NCBI GenBank assembly: GCA_035629175.1
Contig: DASPIL010000076.1
Location: forward strand, 62,001-126,000
Reading direction: 5' to 3'
Source: Verrucomicrobiia bacterium
GTDB lineage: Bacteria; Verrucomicrobiota; Verrucomicrobiia; Limisphaerales; DASXHY01
DNA length: 64,000 bases
A program made the translations under genes and the position numbers. The stretch's first letter is position 1. Each line of letters starts with the position of its first letter. The notes beneath the pieces are model-generated. The model saw nothing but the letters and a program-made list of their open reading frames with translations, had not been told where the DNA came from and did no database searches. This document shows, piece by piece, positions 17,201 to 25,799 of the stretch.

Positions 17201-17718
17201 GCTCGGGCTTCGCGCGAGAAACGGCTGCCGAAATCGAGCTCATTGTTCGGGGGCGCGAGAATCTTCAATGCCACGTTCCGATCCAGCGCTGGCTGCCGCG
17301 CCTTGTAAACGGCGCCCATCCCGCCTTTGCCGAGGGGGCCAAGGATCTCCAGTTGGGGAAACAGTTTGGCGAGTTCTTCCAGGGTCGGCGGGATAAATGC
17401 GTGCTGTTGTGAAACGCCGGGAGCGCTATCGATTCCCTGCTTCATCACGCACGCCGGGCATAATCCCTGGGCAACGTCGCCGCGCAAATTCGTGCCGCAT
17501 TGGGGACATGTGCGCGGGATGATCTCGGTCTCGGCGGCAGGTGTGGTATTCTGCGCCCCTGCCTTCGTTCGCCCGCCCAGCTGGCTTCGGAGCAAGGAGA
17601 GCAGCGCAATGATTCCAGTCACGATGGCGAGGACCACGAGCAGTCCCAGCATGAGCAGGAAAACCCGCGACAACGCATCGCTAACCATTGAAGCAATGAC
17701 AGGTTCGAACGTGTTCAT
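14203..17718 (-). CDS. Membrane Ser/Thr protein kinase fused to an M23 peptidase-like domain
   Basis: A 1171-residue protein. A membrane helix (about residues 18-42) is followed by a zinc-ribbon CPQCGTNLRG ... CPACV (C71-C90). The kinase domain (about 125-385) has LGPLGKGGMGAVY, K152 in VALKIL, HRDIKPEN (D244) and DFG (D262). Several membrane helices (about 392-530) come next. Then an M23/LytM-like domain: GIDDYFAWNEPVYAPADATV, MLGHLQKASILVRKGDPV and PHLHIQ. The C-terminal region holds beta-rich segments and ends with helical repeats. The topology puts the M23-like part outside the cytoplasm. It is 62 bases downstream of the ECF sigma gene, suggesting one signalling unit. Confidence 0.88.
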   Translation of the reverse strand: MNTFEPVIASMVSDALSRVFLLMLGLLVVLAIVTGIIALLSLLRSQLGGRTKAGAQNTTPAAETEIIPRTCPQCGTNLRGDVAQGLCPACVMKQGIDSAPGVSQQHAFIPPTLEELAKLFPQLEILGPLGKGGMGAVYKARQPALDRNVALKILAPPNNELDFGSRFSREARALARLNHPNIVAVYDFGQAGGLSYFIMEFVDGRNLRQVQQAGRLTPREALAVIPQICAALQFAHDEGIVHRDIKPENVLLDRKGRVKIADFGLAKILGQEPADFRLTGAKDIMGTPHYMAPEQVENPQDVDHRADIYSLGVVFYEMLTGELPLGRFQPPSAKVQVDVRLDDIVLRALEKEPERRYQQASHFKTRVETFSSNPVNEPVPPPLPGARASRAKSIALFAMDALAATLLIVLGWAAYRMGNFFNVLFLCMLLAIPVYIGLVLWRLYRGALELRLWRTPFIPGLRQHRWAVINKWLFWICTVCVLETCIVPAQFTANQYAVIRALYLACAVILILLELLPGKRIQIATNLSLAAGSLFIATQLVRIHWSTQPASTVVLASPVAAEWLVGNGGPSALVNLHYTHLEQRHALDLIRIVNGQDRQHARSGIDDYFAWNEPVYAPADATVANVVDGLPDNPIGRTDPNNPAGNHIVLRMTNGVFVMLGHLQKASILVRKGDPVKTGQLIARVGNSGNTSQPHLHIQVQNQTSLFDAETKTFPIAFQPVDLKRAGWIPASPRSLLRRNDRFRANPNLIRETRIESEVAAPAPAAASKPQPALAREPQPLFIASLGSREPLHMVAIGKRDGTNEAWWDPRGVLMTNAPQIHGIFDVLRPPVYARSAGESIDKYVVLFTPLGAIHGFEMRNERIMTAPRASFGRGRVSHFSSATIEVPPSQTTLDCDVVVNQVGTWLIDQPIPGFQSGDAAAIRITAGGLKWNVNVQLTSVSNSLILTGSHPIYWNEGWTHSLNLLSGSGASYNYYTNESTLDHGAITLNHVNLTFRNLTMTDVAGVRFRIAPMRRFRIEDVSLRPGRLSEPRVSSTTRWTEVPDDFRVESLPETAATNESGSFSDVDTSSLTNRPAAFTNRLSAALDILAFTKRDAALAQLARDAAEGGDVETARQALRAMVSFSARDEAAGASARHLAHLGRRNEAMELARMITSFARRDAALRELANQ

Positions 17719-17780
17719 CTCACCGCTTACTGAAGGAACGAAATCGAAACGTTACGCATTTTTTGCAATTTCCGTATCCC

Positions 17781-18533
17781 TCACGCGGACAACGCGGCAA
17801 AGAGGTTCCTCAGCTCATCCTCCACTTCGTCAGGACTGGCGACCGTGCGGGCGATCTCTGCGCGCAGCAACTCGCGATACCGTTGGCGGAGTCGGTGGAC
17901 GGCCACCTTCACCGCGCCTTCGGTACTTTTCAGCCGCGCGGCAATCTGCAAATACGGCATGGATCCGCTGGGTTCGGTGAGCGTCTGTTTCAGATGGTCG
18001 AACAATGCCTCCCTGCCCGCTTCCACATATTCCTGGCGCAGGCGCTGCAACACTTCGTCCAAAAGCGTCAATGCCCATCGCCGTTCGAAGATCCGTTCAG
18101 CTGTCATGCGGTCGGCCAGCTCGATGCCGCAGCGAGTCTCGGCCGAATCGATATCGATTGAGATTGGCGTCTGTCCGCCACCTCGCTTTTGAGCCGCGGC
18201 GCGGTCCCATTCATTGGCGAGGAAATGCTTGAGGGTTCCCAGAAGGAAAGAACGGAACCGGCCTCGATTGCGGTCGGCCGCGCCAATCCAGTTTTTCTCG
18301 AGAATTCGTGCGAAGAAGCCCTGTGTCAGGTCCTGCGCGTCATGGGGACTGTATCCCTGACGTCGTATGAAAGCATAGATGGGTGGCCAGTAGCTTTTGC
18401 ACAGGAGCTCCAGGGCTTGCCGCGCCTGCGTGGAATCGTTCCCGCCAGCCGCAAGCACAACGGTCCAGTGGGTCGGCACGAAAGCCGGGCCCCCTGGGGC
18501 GCGTGTGTCGCAGTCGTGGTCGGTGGGTGGCAT
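17781..18533 (-). CDS. ECF-type RNA polymerase sigma factor
   Basis: A 250-residue sigma-70-like factor. Region 2 includes YAFIRRQGYSPHDAQDLTQG and FFARILEKNW, a pattern typical of ECF factors. The helix-turn-helix of region 4 is LQIAARLKSTEGAVKVAVHRLRQRY. The N-terminal part (VPTHWTVVLAAGG) and the loop between the domains are those of the factors paired with protein kinases in Planctomycetes and Verrucomicrobia. I prefer the ATG at 18533 (MPPTDHDCD) to an upstream one at 18575; either would fit. The kinase-M23 gene follows it. It is divergent from the esterase gene at 18664. Confidence 0.88.
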   Translation of the reverse strand: MPPTDHDCDTRAPGGPAFVPTHWTVVLAAGGNDSTQARQALELLCKSYWPPIYAFIRRQGYSPHDAQDLTQGFFARILEKNWIGAADRNRGRFRSFLLGTLKHFLANEWDRAAAQKRGGGQTPISIDIDSAETRCGIELADRMTAERIFERRWALTLLDEVLQRLRQEYVEAGREALFDHLKQTLTEPSGSMPYLQIAARLKSTEGAVKVAVHRLRQRYRELLRAEIARTVASPDEVEDELRNLFAALSA

Positions 18534-18663
18534 TGCCTTCGCCCGGAGCATTCCTGATTTGCGTGGAACCTCCAACGAGAAAATGACGCTGCACGAGCGG
18601 AGTCATTCCAGGAAGCCTTCGGAAACGCTTGCCGCTTCACTTCGGCCTTCCCATGCTGCGGCC

Positions 18664-20619
18664 ATGAAAGTTTCGGGCAGGCTCCTTGCCGTTCTGATGG
18701 TGTGCGCATCCGCCTGCGCCCAGGCGCCTCTTGGGAATGAGCAATTCCGTGACTACTTGCGGGACGAGACCATGCGACTGTCAGAGGCGTGCCTTTCAGA
18801 AATCAATTCGCTGACCGATTGGAATTCGCGCCGCGATGAATATCGACGGCAACTTCAGGAGATGCTTGGGCTCTGGCCCCTGCCGCTTCGCACCGACCTG
18901 AAGCCAGTGGTGACCGGCACAGTGGATCACCCTGAGTTTACGGTCGAGAAACTGCACTTTCAGGCCATGCCCGGGCTGTATTGCACCGCTGCATTGTTTA
19001 TTCCGAAGGGCATCACCGCGCCTGCCCCCGCGATCTTGTACGAATGCGGACACTGGCAATCGGTGACCAACGGGATCAGCTATGGGAACAAGGCGGCCTA
19101 TCAGGCAGACGGGGCGTGGTACGCCCGCAATGGATATGTCTGCATGGTGCTCGACACCGTGTTGGCGGGTGAGATTCGCGGAATTCACACGGGCACGCGG
19201 GATCGCGGATTATGGTGGTGGAACTCGCGCGGCTACACACCAGCGGGAGTGGAAGCCTGGTTCGGCATCCGCGCTTTGGATTTCCTCAGCACGCGTGTGG
19301 AAGTGGACACGAATCGATTTGGCATCACGGGTCACTCTGGAGGCGGGGCATACAGCTGGATGGTCACAGCATTGGACGATCGCATCAAGGCCGCTGCGCC
19401 TCTCGCGGGGATGGCAGACATTCGGAGTCACATCCTGGATCCCATCATGGACAGCCATTGTGACTGCAATTTTTTCGTCAATTACTACGGTTGGGATTTT
19501 CCGCAGGTGGCGGCCTTGGCTGCGCCGCGGCCCCTGCTGCTCGGTGGTACGGACAATGATCGCCTCTTTAACCTGCCGAACACCCTGCGAATCCACGACC
19601 AGTTGCGGCGCATTTATCAGATCCACAATGCAACCAGTCAATTGGGACTCATCATCGCACCTGGCGGGCACGACGAAACGCCGGAGTTGCAGGTGGCCGT
19701 GATGCGGTGGTTTGACCGACATTTGAAGGGTGCTCAAAGGCCGGTCGAGAATGCTGCGACACGTTTCTTTGCACCGCAGGAATTGAAAGTGTTTGCGACT
19801 TTGCCGGCGGATTCTATCAACACCAACATCGCGCTGACGTTTGGCCCTGTTGCGGGATCGGCACTCCCAGCGGGCGCCGACCTGCGGAGCGTGCTCGTGA
19901 CAAAAGTCTTTTCAGGCTGGCCCAAGGGGCGCGACCCATTAAATCTTCACCAGGCATTTTCTGGGGAGCGTGAAGGTCTGCGGCTTTCTGCGTGGGACTT
20001 CACGAGCCAGCGGAATGTGCGGCTTCGCATCTATCGACTCGATGCCTCCGCGACTTCTGTCCGCAGCAATATCACCTTGTCGGTTTTGGATGAAAGCGGA
20101 TGGACAAACGCGATTGCGCGGCTGGGCGGTTTGTTCGGGCGGGAGCTGACGAATGAGCTTCGCGGGGCGGTCGTTGAGGGATCTCAAATCAGCCTGGACT
20201 CGTTGAAGGAACAGGTGCAGCGCAGTTCGCTGATGTTCTTCGCGCCGCGCGGGGTGGGTTTGGATGCGTGGGCTGGGGACGAGCGGGCGCATTCGAGGAT
20301 TCGACGCCGATTCATGCTGCTGGGCCAGACGCGTGACAGCATGCGGGTGTGGGACATTCGCCGCGCGGTGCAGGTTGTTCGGGAGTTAAATGCGGGCATC
20401 GAAGTCCAGGTGATTCTGCGCGCCAGCAGTGAGATGGGGGTGAACACGTTGTATGCGGCGCTCTTTGAACCGTCGGTTCGGACACTGCAGCTCGGGCCGC
20501 TGCCGCAATCACATATTTATGGTCCTGACTATTTAGGAATTCTGCGCGTGTGCGACATTCCGCAAGTGGTGAACGCAGTGAAAGCTCACGCCCGAATCGA
20601 GGGAGAACCATCGCCCTGA
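18664..20619 (+). CDS. Secreted alpha/beta-hydrolase (esterase-like)
   Basis: A 651-residue exported protein. The signal peptide is MKVSGRLLAVLMVCASACAQ, cut near CAQAP. An alpha/beta-hydrolase domain follows, with the nucleophile elbow GITGHSGGGAYSW (Ser225), then AAPLAGMADIRSH, the acidic segment LLGGTDNDRLF and the histidine in IIAPGGHDETPEL. The layout is like acetyl-xylan-esterase/dienelactone-hydrolase type proteins. The C-terminal 250 residues are beta-rich and unassigned. The ATG at 18664 was chosen because it opens the signal peptide; the long upstream frame has none. Substrate unknown. It overlaps the hpt start by one base (TGATG). Confidence 0.8.
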   Translation: MKVSGRLLAVLMVCASACAQAPLGNEQFRDYLRDETMRLSEACLSEINSLTDWNSRRDEYRRQLQEMLGLWPLPLRTDLKPVVTGTVDHPEFTVEKLHFQAMPGLYCTAALFIPKGITAPAPAILYECGHWQSVTNGISYGNKAAYQADGAWYARNGYVCMVLDTVLAGEIRGIHTGTRDRGLWWWNSRGYTPAGVEAWFGIRALDFLSTRVEVDTNRFGITGHSGGGAYSWMVTALDDRIKAAAPLAGMADIRSHILDPIMDSHCDCNFFVNYYGWDFPQVAALAAPRPLLLGGTDNDRLFNLPNTLRIHDQLRRIYQIHNATSQLGLIIAPGGHDETPELQVAVMRWFDRHLKGAQRPVENAATRFFAPQELKVFATLPADSINTNIALTFGPVAGSALPAGADLRSVLVTKVFSGWPKGRDPLNLHQAFSGEREGLRLSAWDFTSQRNVRLRIYRLDASATSVRSNITLSVLDESGWTNAIARLGGLFGRELTNELRGAVVEGSQISLDSLKEQVQRSSLMFFAPRGVGLDAWAGDERAHSRIRRRFMLLGQTRDSMRVWDIRRAVQVVRELNAGIEVQVILRASSEMGVNTLYAALFEPSVRTLQLGPLPQSHIYGPDYLGILRVCDIPQVVNAVKAHARIEGEPSP

Positions 20620-21224
20620 TGCAACCTGCCCAGTCAAAAGTGCGGACAAGCTCTCGAAACCGGGTGCCAGCTGAGTGGCGGCACGAGGTCGAGCGGGTTC
20701 TGATTGGCGAGGCACAGCTCGCCCGGCGCGTGCGGATGCTGGCGCGGACGGTTGAGGTGGATTTCCGTGGACGCGAGATGGTGATTGTTTCACTGCTCAG
20801 CGGCACAGTCATGTTCCTGGCCGACCTCATTCGCCACCTTTCGCTGCCGCTGCGGTTGGATTTTATGGGCGTGTCGAGTTACGGCAGCGGAACTGAGAGC
20901 GGCCAGCTGGTGTTCACGAAGGAGTTGCGACTGGACGTTCGGGGTCGTGACGTGCTGCTTGTCGACGACATTCTCGATACGGGGCGAACCATGAAGCGCG
21001 TGTTGGAGAAGCTGCAGTTGCTCAAGCCGCGGCGCATCCGCACCTGTGTGCTGTTGGACAAGGCAGCCAGGCGTGTCGAAAGGATTGAAGCTGACTACGT
21101 CGGATTTCGCATTCCTGACAAGTTCGTCGTTGGATATGGGCTCGATTACGCCGAACGATTCCGCAACTTGCCGTTTGTGGGTGTGTTGAAGGAACATGTT
21201 TACCAGTCAGCAGCAGGAACTTGA
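20619..21224 (+). CDS. hpt: Hypoxanthine phosphoribosyltransferase
   Basis: Converts hypoxanthine (and usually guanine) with PRPP to the nucleotide in purine salvage. The 201-residue protein has the PRPP-binding loop DVLLVDDILDTGRTMKRVL and the preceding LLSGTVMFLADLIRHL and MGVSSYGSGTESG, all matching the HPRT family, and DYVGFRIPDKFVVGYGLDYAERFRNLP at the C-terminal end in two conserved blocks. The ATG at 20619 overlaps the esterase stop as TGATG, so the gene is probably coupled to it. It is followed by moaD after 7 bases. Confidence 0.96.
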   Translation: MQPAQSKVRTSSRNRVPAEWRHEVERVLIGEAQLARRVRMLARTVEVDFRGREMVIVSLLSGTVMFLADLIRHLSLPLRLDFMGVSSYGSGTESGQLVFTKELRLDVRGRDVLLVDDILDTGRTMKRVLEKLQLLKPRRIRTCVLLDKAARRVERIEADYVGFRIPDKFVVGYGLDYAERFRNLPFVGVLKEHVYQSAAGT

Positions 21225-21231
21225 AGCAGGC

Positions 21232-21477
21232 ATGCGCGTTAACGTGACATTTTATTCGTACTTCCGTGATCTCACGGGCTGTTCGACTTCCATGCAGGAA
21301 GTTCCCAACCAGTTCACGCTTGGAGAACTGCAGGCGAAACTCATTGCGGAATACCCGCGGCTGGGGCCGATGCAACGCTCCACGCTGATGGCTGTTGGCG
21401 TTGACTATCAGCCCCGTGAGTATGTCCTGCGTGAAGGTGACGAGATCTCGCTGTTTCCTCCAGTACAGGGAGGGTGA
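21232..21477 (+). CDS. moaD: MoaD molybdopterin synthase sulfur carrier subunit
   Basis: The 81-residue ubiquitin-like protein carries sulfur for molybdopterin synthase. It begins MRVNVTFYSYFRDLTG and ends in FPPVQGG, with the terminal Gly-Gly that is made a thiocarboxylate. The length is normal for MoaD. The ATG at 21232 was chosen for the family N-terminus. It lies seven bases after the hpt stop and is followed by moaE, its partner. Confidence 0.93.
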   Translation: MRVNVTFYSYFRDLTGCSTSMQEVPNQFTLGELQAKLIAEYPRLGPMQRSTLMAVGVDYQPREYVLREGDEISLFPPVQGG

Positions 21478-21514
21478 GCATTCAAATCAAACTGCGTAAA
21501 CATTGCTCCCAGGG

Positions 21515-21901
21515 ATGAAACGGAATTTGACCATTACGACGGACGCAATCGATGAAGCGCGGCTCGTGGCAAGCCGCAGCATGTCTGCGGGCATGGGCGC
21601 TGCCCTTTATTTCGTTGGCGTGGTGCGCGGACACGAAGGCGACGCAGCGATTTCAGGGATCGAGTACGAGACATTTCAGAAGATGGCGGAGCATCAGTTC
21701 CAACTGTTGTTCGACCAGATGGAACGGCAATGGCCAATTGAGTCCGTACGCCTCGTTCACAGGGTGGGCATGGTCCGAGTGAATGAACCTTCGCTGTGGG
21801 TGGAAATCATTGCCCCGCACCGCGGCGAGGGGTTTGCCGCATGCCAGTGGCTGATCGACGAGATGAAGCGTGTCGTGCCGATCTGGAAGAACCCGCGATG
21901 A
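21515..21901 (+). CDS. moaE: MoaE molybdopterin synthase catalytic subunit
   Basis: The 128-residue large subunit of molybdopterin synthase, which uses MoaD thiocarboxylate to make the dithiolene. Typical motifs are ALYFVGVVRGHEGD, GIEYETFQKMAE, LVHRVGMVRVNEPSLWVEI and APHRGEGFAACQWLIDEMKRVVPIWKN split over the C-terminal half. The final WK is conserved. The ATG at 21515 has an AGGG sequence immediately before it, and a TTG 12 bases further up would not add a family residue. It is convergent with the PTS genes: its stop is three bases before the end of the PTS fusion gene. Confidence 0.95.
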   Translation: MKRNLTITTDAIDEARLVASRSMSAGMGAALYFVGVVRGHEGDAAISGIEYETFQKMAEHQFQLLFDQMERQWPIESVRLVHRVGMVRVNEPSLWVEIIAPHRGEGFAACQWLIDEMKRVVPIWKNPR

Positions 21902-21904
21902 AAA

Positions 21905-24424
21905 TCACGCGCGCGGCAATCGGCCGTTCAGCACTGCGCAAAGGGCGGCGGCATCAGGCGCCTGCTCGATGCTTTGCCGGAATTCCTCGTGCATGATCTG
22001 GCGCGCGAGCGACGAAATGATCTTCATGTGTGCGGAGGCGCCGTCCAGGTCACGGATTACAATCAGCATCAGCGTCTGCACGGGTTTGTCGTCAGTAGAT
22101 CCCCATTCCACGGGCTGCCGCAGGCGCAGGAGCACGAGTGAATTGGCCTGGATGCTGGTGGTCTTGCAGTGCGGAATGGCAAAGCCGTGGCCAAACCCTG
22201 TGGAATAGCTGTTCTCCCGCTCCCACACTGCAGCTTCCAGCGCACGGGGTTGTTCGGTGCGCCCGGTAATATACAACAGGTCGACCGCACGCTTGATCGC
22301 CTCCTCCTTCGTCAGCGCATCGACGTCCACCACGACAAGGTCCTCCGCGAGCAACGGCGCGGAGTGCTGCACAAAAAAATCCTCCAGCAAGGCAGTGACT
22401 TCCGCAACCGTGCGGCATCGCAATGCTTCGGCGAGCAACCGTTCGCATTCCGATTTTTCAAAGCGAGCGAGTTCCGCCTTGAGCCCGGCGATGAAAGGGG
22501 CCGACACGCTGACCTCGTTGATACCGAGCCCGACCAGCAACGGCAGGGCACGTTTCAAGCCACCCATTTCCCCGCACAGGCCAATCCATTTCCCGTGGGC
22601 TCGTGCCTTGCTGGCGATTTCGTTGAGCAGGCGCAGAAAGGCGGGCTGGAGCGGATTGTAAAGGGTCGCCACCTGCGCATTCGTTCGATCGACCGCCATG
22701 AAATACTGCAGCAGGTCGTTGGAACCGATGCTGAAGAAATCAACCTGCTCGCTGAGATCCTGGATGATGAAAGCGGATGAGGGAACCTCGAGCATCACGC
22801 CCAGCCGCATTTCCCGATCGAAGCGTTTTCCTTCAGCGAGGCACCGCTCCTGTTCCTCGGAAATAACCTGCTTCACCCAAAGAACTTCTTCCATCGCCGC
22901 GACCATAGGAATCATCACCCGCAGGGGGCCATGCGCGGACGCGCGCACCAGGGCGCGAATCTGCGTGCGGAACAGGTCTTCAAATCCTGGATACATCCGC
23001 ACCGCGCGATAGCCGAGAAAAGGATTCTGCTCGAGTGCCAGGTTCAGATAGGCCAGCGGCTTGTCGCCGCCAATATCCATCGTACGAATAATAACTGGAC
23101 GGCCATCAGCGGTTTCCAGCACGCGATGATAAATTTGAAACTGTTCCGCTTCATCGGGCGGACTGACCCGGTCCAGGAAGAGCATCTCAGTTCGGAACAG
23201 GCCGATGCCTTCTGCTCCCGAGACAAACGCCCGCTCGGCTTCTTCAACAGTCGCAATGTTCGCGGCCATTTCGATCGGATGTCCGTCAAGCGTCCTGGCG
23301 GGGCGCACGCTGAACCCCCGCAGCACCGCTTCACGCCCATCGAGACGCTCCCGTTCCATCGCATAGTAGCGCCGCGCCGTGTGTGTCAGCTTCGTGACAA
23401 GCACGCCGAGGTCGGCATCCAGAACCGCTTCGCAATGATCAGCAAGGCTCGCGTCCACGCGTTCAACATTGGTCAAAGTCGGGATTCCAAACGAGCGCGC
23501 CAGGATCACAGTGTGCGAAGTCGTTCCCGTTTCAGCGAGCACAAGGCCGCGCACGAGGCACGGATCCAGGGCGAGAAACTGGCAGGGGGTCAACGCGTCG
23601 GCGACGACAATGGAATCCTGCGACAACGTGAGTGAACGATGCGCAACGGCGCTTACATACACGCGTTGCAGCAACTGGCTGCAGACGTCCTTGATGTCCA
23701 GCGCGCGCTCCCGCAGCAGCGGATTGTCACTGGCCCAGAACAATTGCGAGAAATGCGATTCGGCATCCGCGATGGCTCCCGCAGCCGTGCGGCGGCGTTT
23801 CGCAACGGCTTCGAAGAGGCAGGCGCGGAATTCCTCGTCGCGCGCAAAGGCGCGGTGTGCGATCAGCAGCTCGGTTTCAACTGTCCGGCCCGCGATTGCG
23901 GCACGGCGGCTGTACCATTCGATCAGTTCTTCGAGTCCGCGGGCAATCCGTTGCTGTTCCTTCTCGACGTCCTGCACTCCATCGGTTGCCAGTCCATCGG
24001 GCAGGGTGAAGCCCGCGACGCGCACGATCGCGCCATGCGCGATCCCGGGAACCATCGGAACGCCGCGGCGCAGCGTCGTGCCGCTGCGAGCCAGGCAGGG
24101 CGGGACGCGCCATTCGCCATCCGCCGCGGGCGTTGCCGGGACGGTGGCCTCCTGGCGGGGGAGCGTATTGCGGATGAATGAGCCGAGCACAGCCATTGCC
24201 CGCTGTTCATCCATGCCCGCGACTTTTAGGAGGCAGGGATCGCTGAAGCGGATGTCTGCGCCGACCAGGGAAAGGATGCTCTTGGCGTTTGCGCTTTGCC
24301 CGGTGCGCTGGTTCAACAAGGTTACTTCGGATGAAAATCCCCGGGCCACCTCTTCCAACGCACTTGCCGGACGGGCGTGCACGCCGTTGGGTAACGGACA
24401 GGAAAAGGAGAAATCCAGCGACAT
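21905..24424 (-). CDS. PTS HPr-EI-EIIA(Fru) fusion protein
   Basis: An 839-residue multiphosphoryl transfer protein. The N-terminal HPr domain (residues 1-88) has LPNGVHARPASAL with the phospho-His at residue 16. Enzyme I follows, about residues 115-690, with TGTTSHTVILARSFGIP, FRTEMLFLDR and SIGSNDLLQYFMAVDR. The C-terminal 140 residues are an EIIA-Fru domain with GHGFAIPHCKT. In the cytoplasm it would take phosphate from PEP and pass it to its own EIIA and then to EIIB. It is the last gene of a three-gene run (EIIC, EIIB, this). A fused chain means no separate ptsI/ptsH is needed for this system. The stop lies next to the moaE stop. Confidence 0.93.
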   Translation of the reverse strand: MSLDFSFSCPLPNGVHARPASALEEVARGFSSEVTLLNQRTGQSANAKSILSLVGADIRFSDPCLLKVAGMDEQRAMAVLGSFIRNTLPRQEATVPATPAADGEWRVPPCLARSGTTLRRGVPMVPGIAHGAIVRVAGFTLPDGLATDGVQDVEKEQQRIARGLEELIEWYSRRAAIAGRTVETELLIAHRAFARDEEFRACLFEAVAKRRRTAAGAIADAESHFSQLFWASDNPLLRERALDIKDVCSQLLQRVYVSAVAHRSLTLSQDSIVVADALTPCQFLALDPCLVRGLVLAETGTTSHTVILARSFGIPTLTNVERVDASLADHCEAVLDADLGVLVTKLTHTARRYYAMERERLDGREAVLRGFSVRPARTLDGHPIEMAANIATVEEAERAFVSGAEGIGLFRTEMLFLDRVSPPDEAEQFQIYHRVLETADGRPVIIRTMDIGGDKPLAYLNLALEQNPFLGYRAVRMYPGFEDLFRTQIRALVRASAHGPLRVMIPMVAAMEEVLWVKQVISEEQERCLAEGKRFDREMRLGVMLEVPSSAFIIQDLSEQVDFFSIGSNDLLQYFMAVDRTNAQVATLYNPLQPAFLRLLNEIASKARAHGKWIGLCGEMGGLKRALPLLVGLGINEVSVSAPFIAGLKAELARFEKSECERLLAEALRCRTVAEVTALLEDFFVQHSAPLLAEDLVVVDVDALTKEEAIKRAVDLLYITGRTEQPRALEAAVWERENSYSTGFGHGFAIPHCKTTSIQANSLVLLRLRQPVEWGSTDDKPVQTLMLIVIRDLDGASAHMKIISSLARQIMHEEFRQSIEQAPDAAALCAVLNGRLPRA

Positions 24425-24426
24425 GG

Positions 24427-24720
24427 TTACAGTTGAGCAAAGATGGCTTCGGGATTCTTCATCGCCGCCTGGACCGGAACCTTGATCTTGCGAACCCCGT
24501 CAAACCGCTCGGGTTCCTCGATGGCGATGTCAACCGCCAGGATGGCGACACCGGCCGCCTGGATTTCGGTGGGCGAGAGCTTGTTTTCAATTCCCATCGC
24601 GCCCTGTGTTTCCACCTTGATGGTGTGGCCCAGCTTGCGTGCGGTTTTCTCCAGCTGCTCGGCAGCCATGTAAGTGTGTGCAATCCCCGTGGGACAGGCG
24701 GTAACAGCAACAATCTTCAT
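24427..24720 (-). CDS. PTS fructose-type EIIB subunit
   Basis: The 97-residue EIIB-Fru protein. MKIVAVTACPTGIAHTYMAA holds the phosphocysteine loop (CPTGIAHT). GHTIKVETQGAMGIEN and AVDIAIEEPERFDG complete the domain. It gets phosphate from EIIA and passes it to the sugar carried by EIIC. It overlaps the EIIC stop by four bases (ATGA) and ends two bases before the fused HPr-EI-EIIA gene. Sugar specificity (fructose, mannose or another) cannot be decided from sequence alone. Confidence 0.95.
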   Translation of the reverse strand: MKIVAVTACPTGIAHTYMAAEQLEKTARKLGHTIKVETQGAMGIENKLSPTEIQAAGVAILAVDIAIEEPERFDGVRKIKVPVQAAMKNPEAIFAQL

Positions 24721-25799
24721 TTCATCTCTCCTTGGGCGGCCACACGGGATTCCGTGAGCCGTTTCGCCAAATTAATTGTGAGCGCCGTGGTCAAGGCGCC
24801 GGCGGCGATCGCAATGACATACATGAGTTTGCCGTCCACCACTGGCAGCACAATGGGTCCGCCATGCGGCGCGTGATTGCCGACGTTTCCGAGCATCGCA
24901 AGAGTCGCGGCGACCATGGATCCAAGCATGATCGATGGTATCACGCGGAACGGATCCCCGGCGGCGAAGGGAATTGCGCCTTCCGTGATGCCAATCGTGC
25001 CCATGCCGAGAGCGGCCAGTCCGGACTCGCGTTGTTCCGATGTCCACCGTTTGCGGGCGAGCAGCGTCGCAAGGCCGAGGCCGAGGGGCGGGGTACAGAT
25101 CGCGGCGGCGCAGGCGCCCATGATTGCGTAGTTTTGCTGTTGGATCATTGCGGCCCCGAAAAAGAATGCCGCCTTGTTGACCGGCCCGCCCATGTCGAAG
25201 GCGATCATCGCGCCGAGCACCATTGCCAGGAGCACCTGCGAGCCGCTCTGCAAATTCTCGAGAAAATGGCCCATCGCGATCATGATTCCCGCAATCGGAA
25301 CGTTCAGCGCCAGCATCAAAAGCCCAACGGGGACGGACGACAGAATGGGCAGGATGATGATGGGCATGACCGGGCGCAGCCAGCGCGACACGGGAATTCG
25401 CTTGATCAGATTGACCACATGGCCGGCAACCAATCCGATGATTAATGCCCCGAGAAATCCCGCGCTGGCGCTGCGATCACCAACGGTCTGGGGCATGGCT
25501 GCGATAAAGCCACCGACAAACCCAGGCAGCAGCGCCGGCTTCCCCGCCATCCCGTACGCGATAAACCCGGCAAGCACTGCGGGAAACAGGTCGAAGGCCT
25601 TGGAGCCGATCGTGAACAGTTGCTGAATAATGACGGGAGCCTGGCTGAGATCGGGGCGTCCGAGATCGTCCACGTGGTTGAATTGGAAAGCGTAAGCCAG
25701 CGCCACCGCGATCAGAATGCCGCCACATGCGATGAAAGGAATGACATGTGAGACGCCTGTCAGCAGATACTGCTTGTGATTTTGCAGCACTTCCTTCAT
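24717..25799 (-). CDS. PTS fructose-type EIIC permease
   Basis: The 360-residue EIIC-Fru membrane permease. It starts MKEVLQNHKQYLLTGVSHVI and has about ten hydrophobic helices with typical EIIC-Fru blocks: PFIACGGILIAVALAYAF, GKPALLPGFVGGF, GAMIAFDMGGPVNKAAFFFG and GITEGAIPFAAGDPFRVIPS. It moves the sugar across the inner membrane while EIIB phosphorylates it. It is the first gene of the PTS operon. A palindrome 146-177 bases upstream (25945-25976) may be an operator. The stop overlaps EIIB by four bases. Confidence 0.95.
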   Translation of the reverse strand: MKEVLQNHKQYLLTGVSHVIPFIACGGILIAVALAYAFQFNHVDDLGRPDLSQAPVIIQQLFTIGSKAFDLFPAVLAGFIAYGMAGKPALLPGFVGGFIAAMPQTVGDRSASAGFLGALIIGLVAGHVVNLIKRIPVSRWLRPVMPIIILPILSSVPVGLLMLALNVPIAGIMIAMGHFLENLQSGSQVLLAMVLGAMIAFDMGGPVNKAAFFFGAAMIQQQNYAIMGACAAAICTPPLGLGLATLLARKRWTSEQRESGLAALGMGTIGITEGAIPFAAGDPFRVIPSIMLGSMVAATLAMLGNVGNHAPHGGPIVLPVVDGKLMYVIAIAAGALTTALTINLAKRLTESRVAAQGEMK

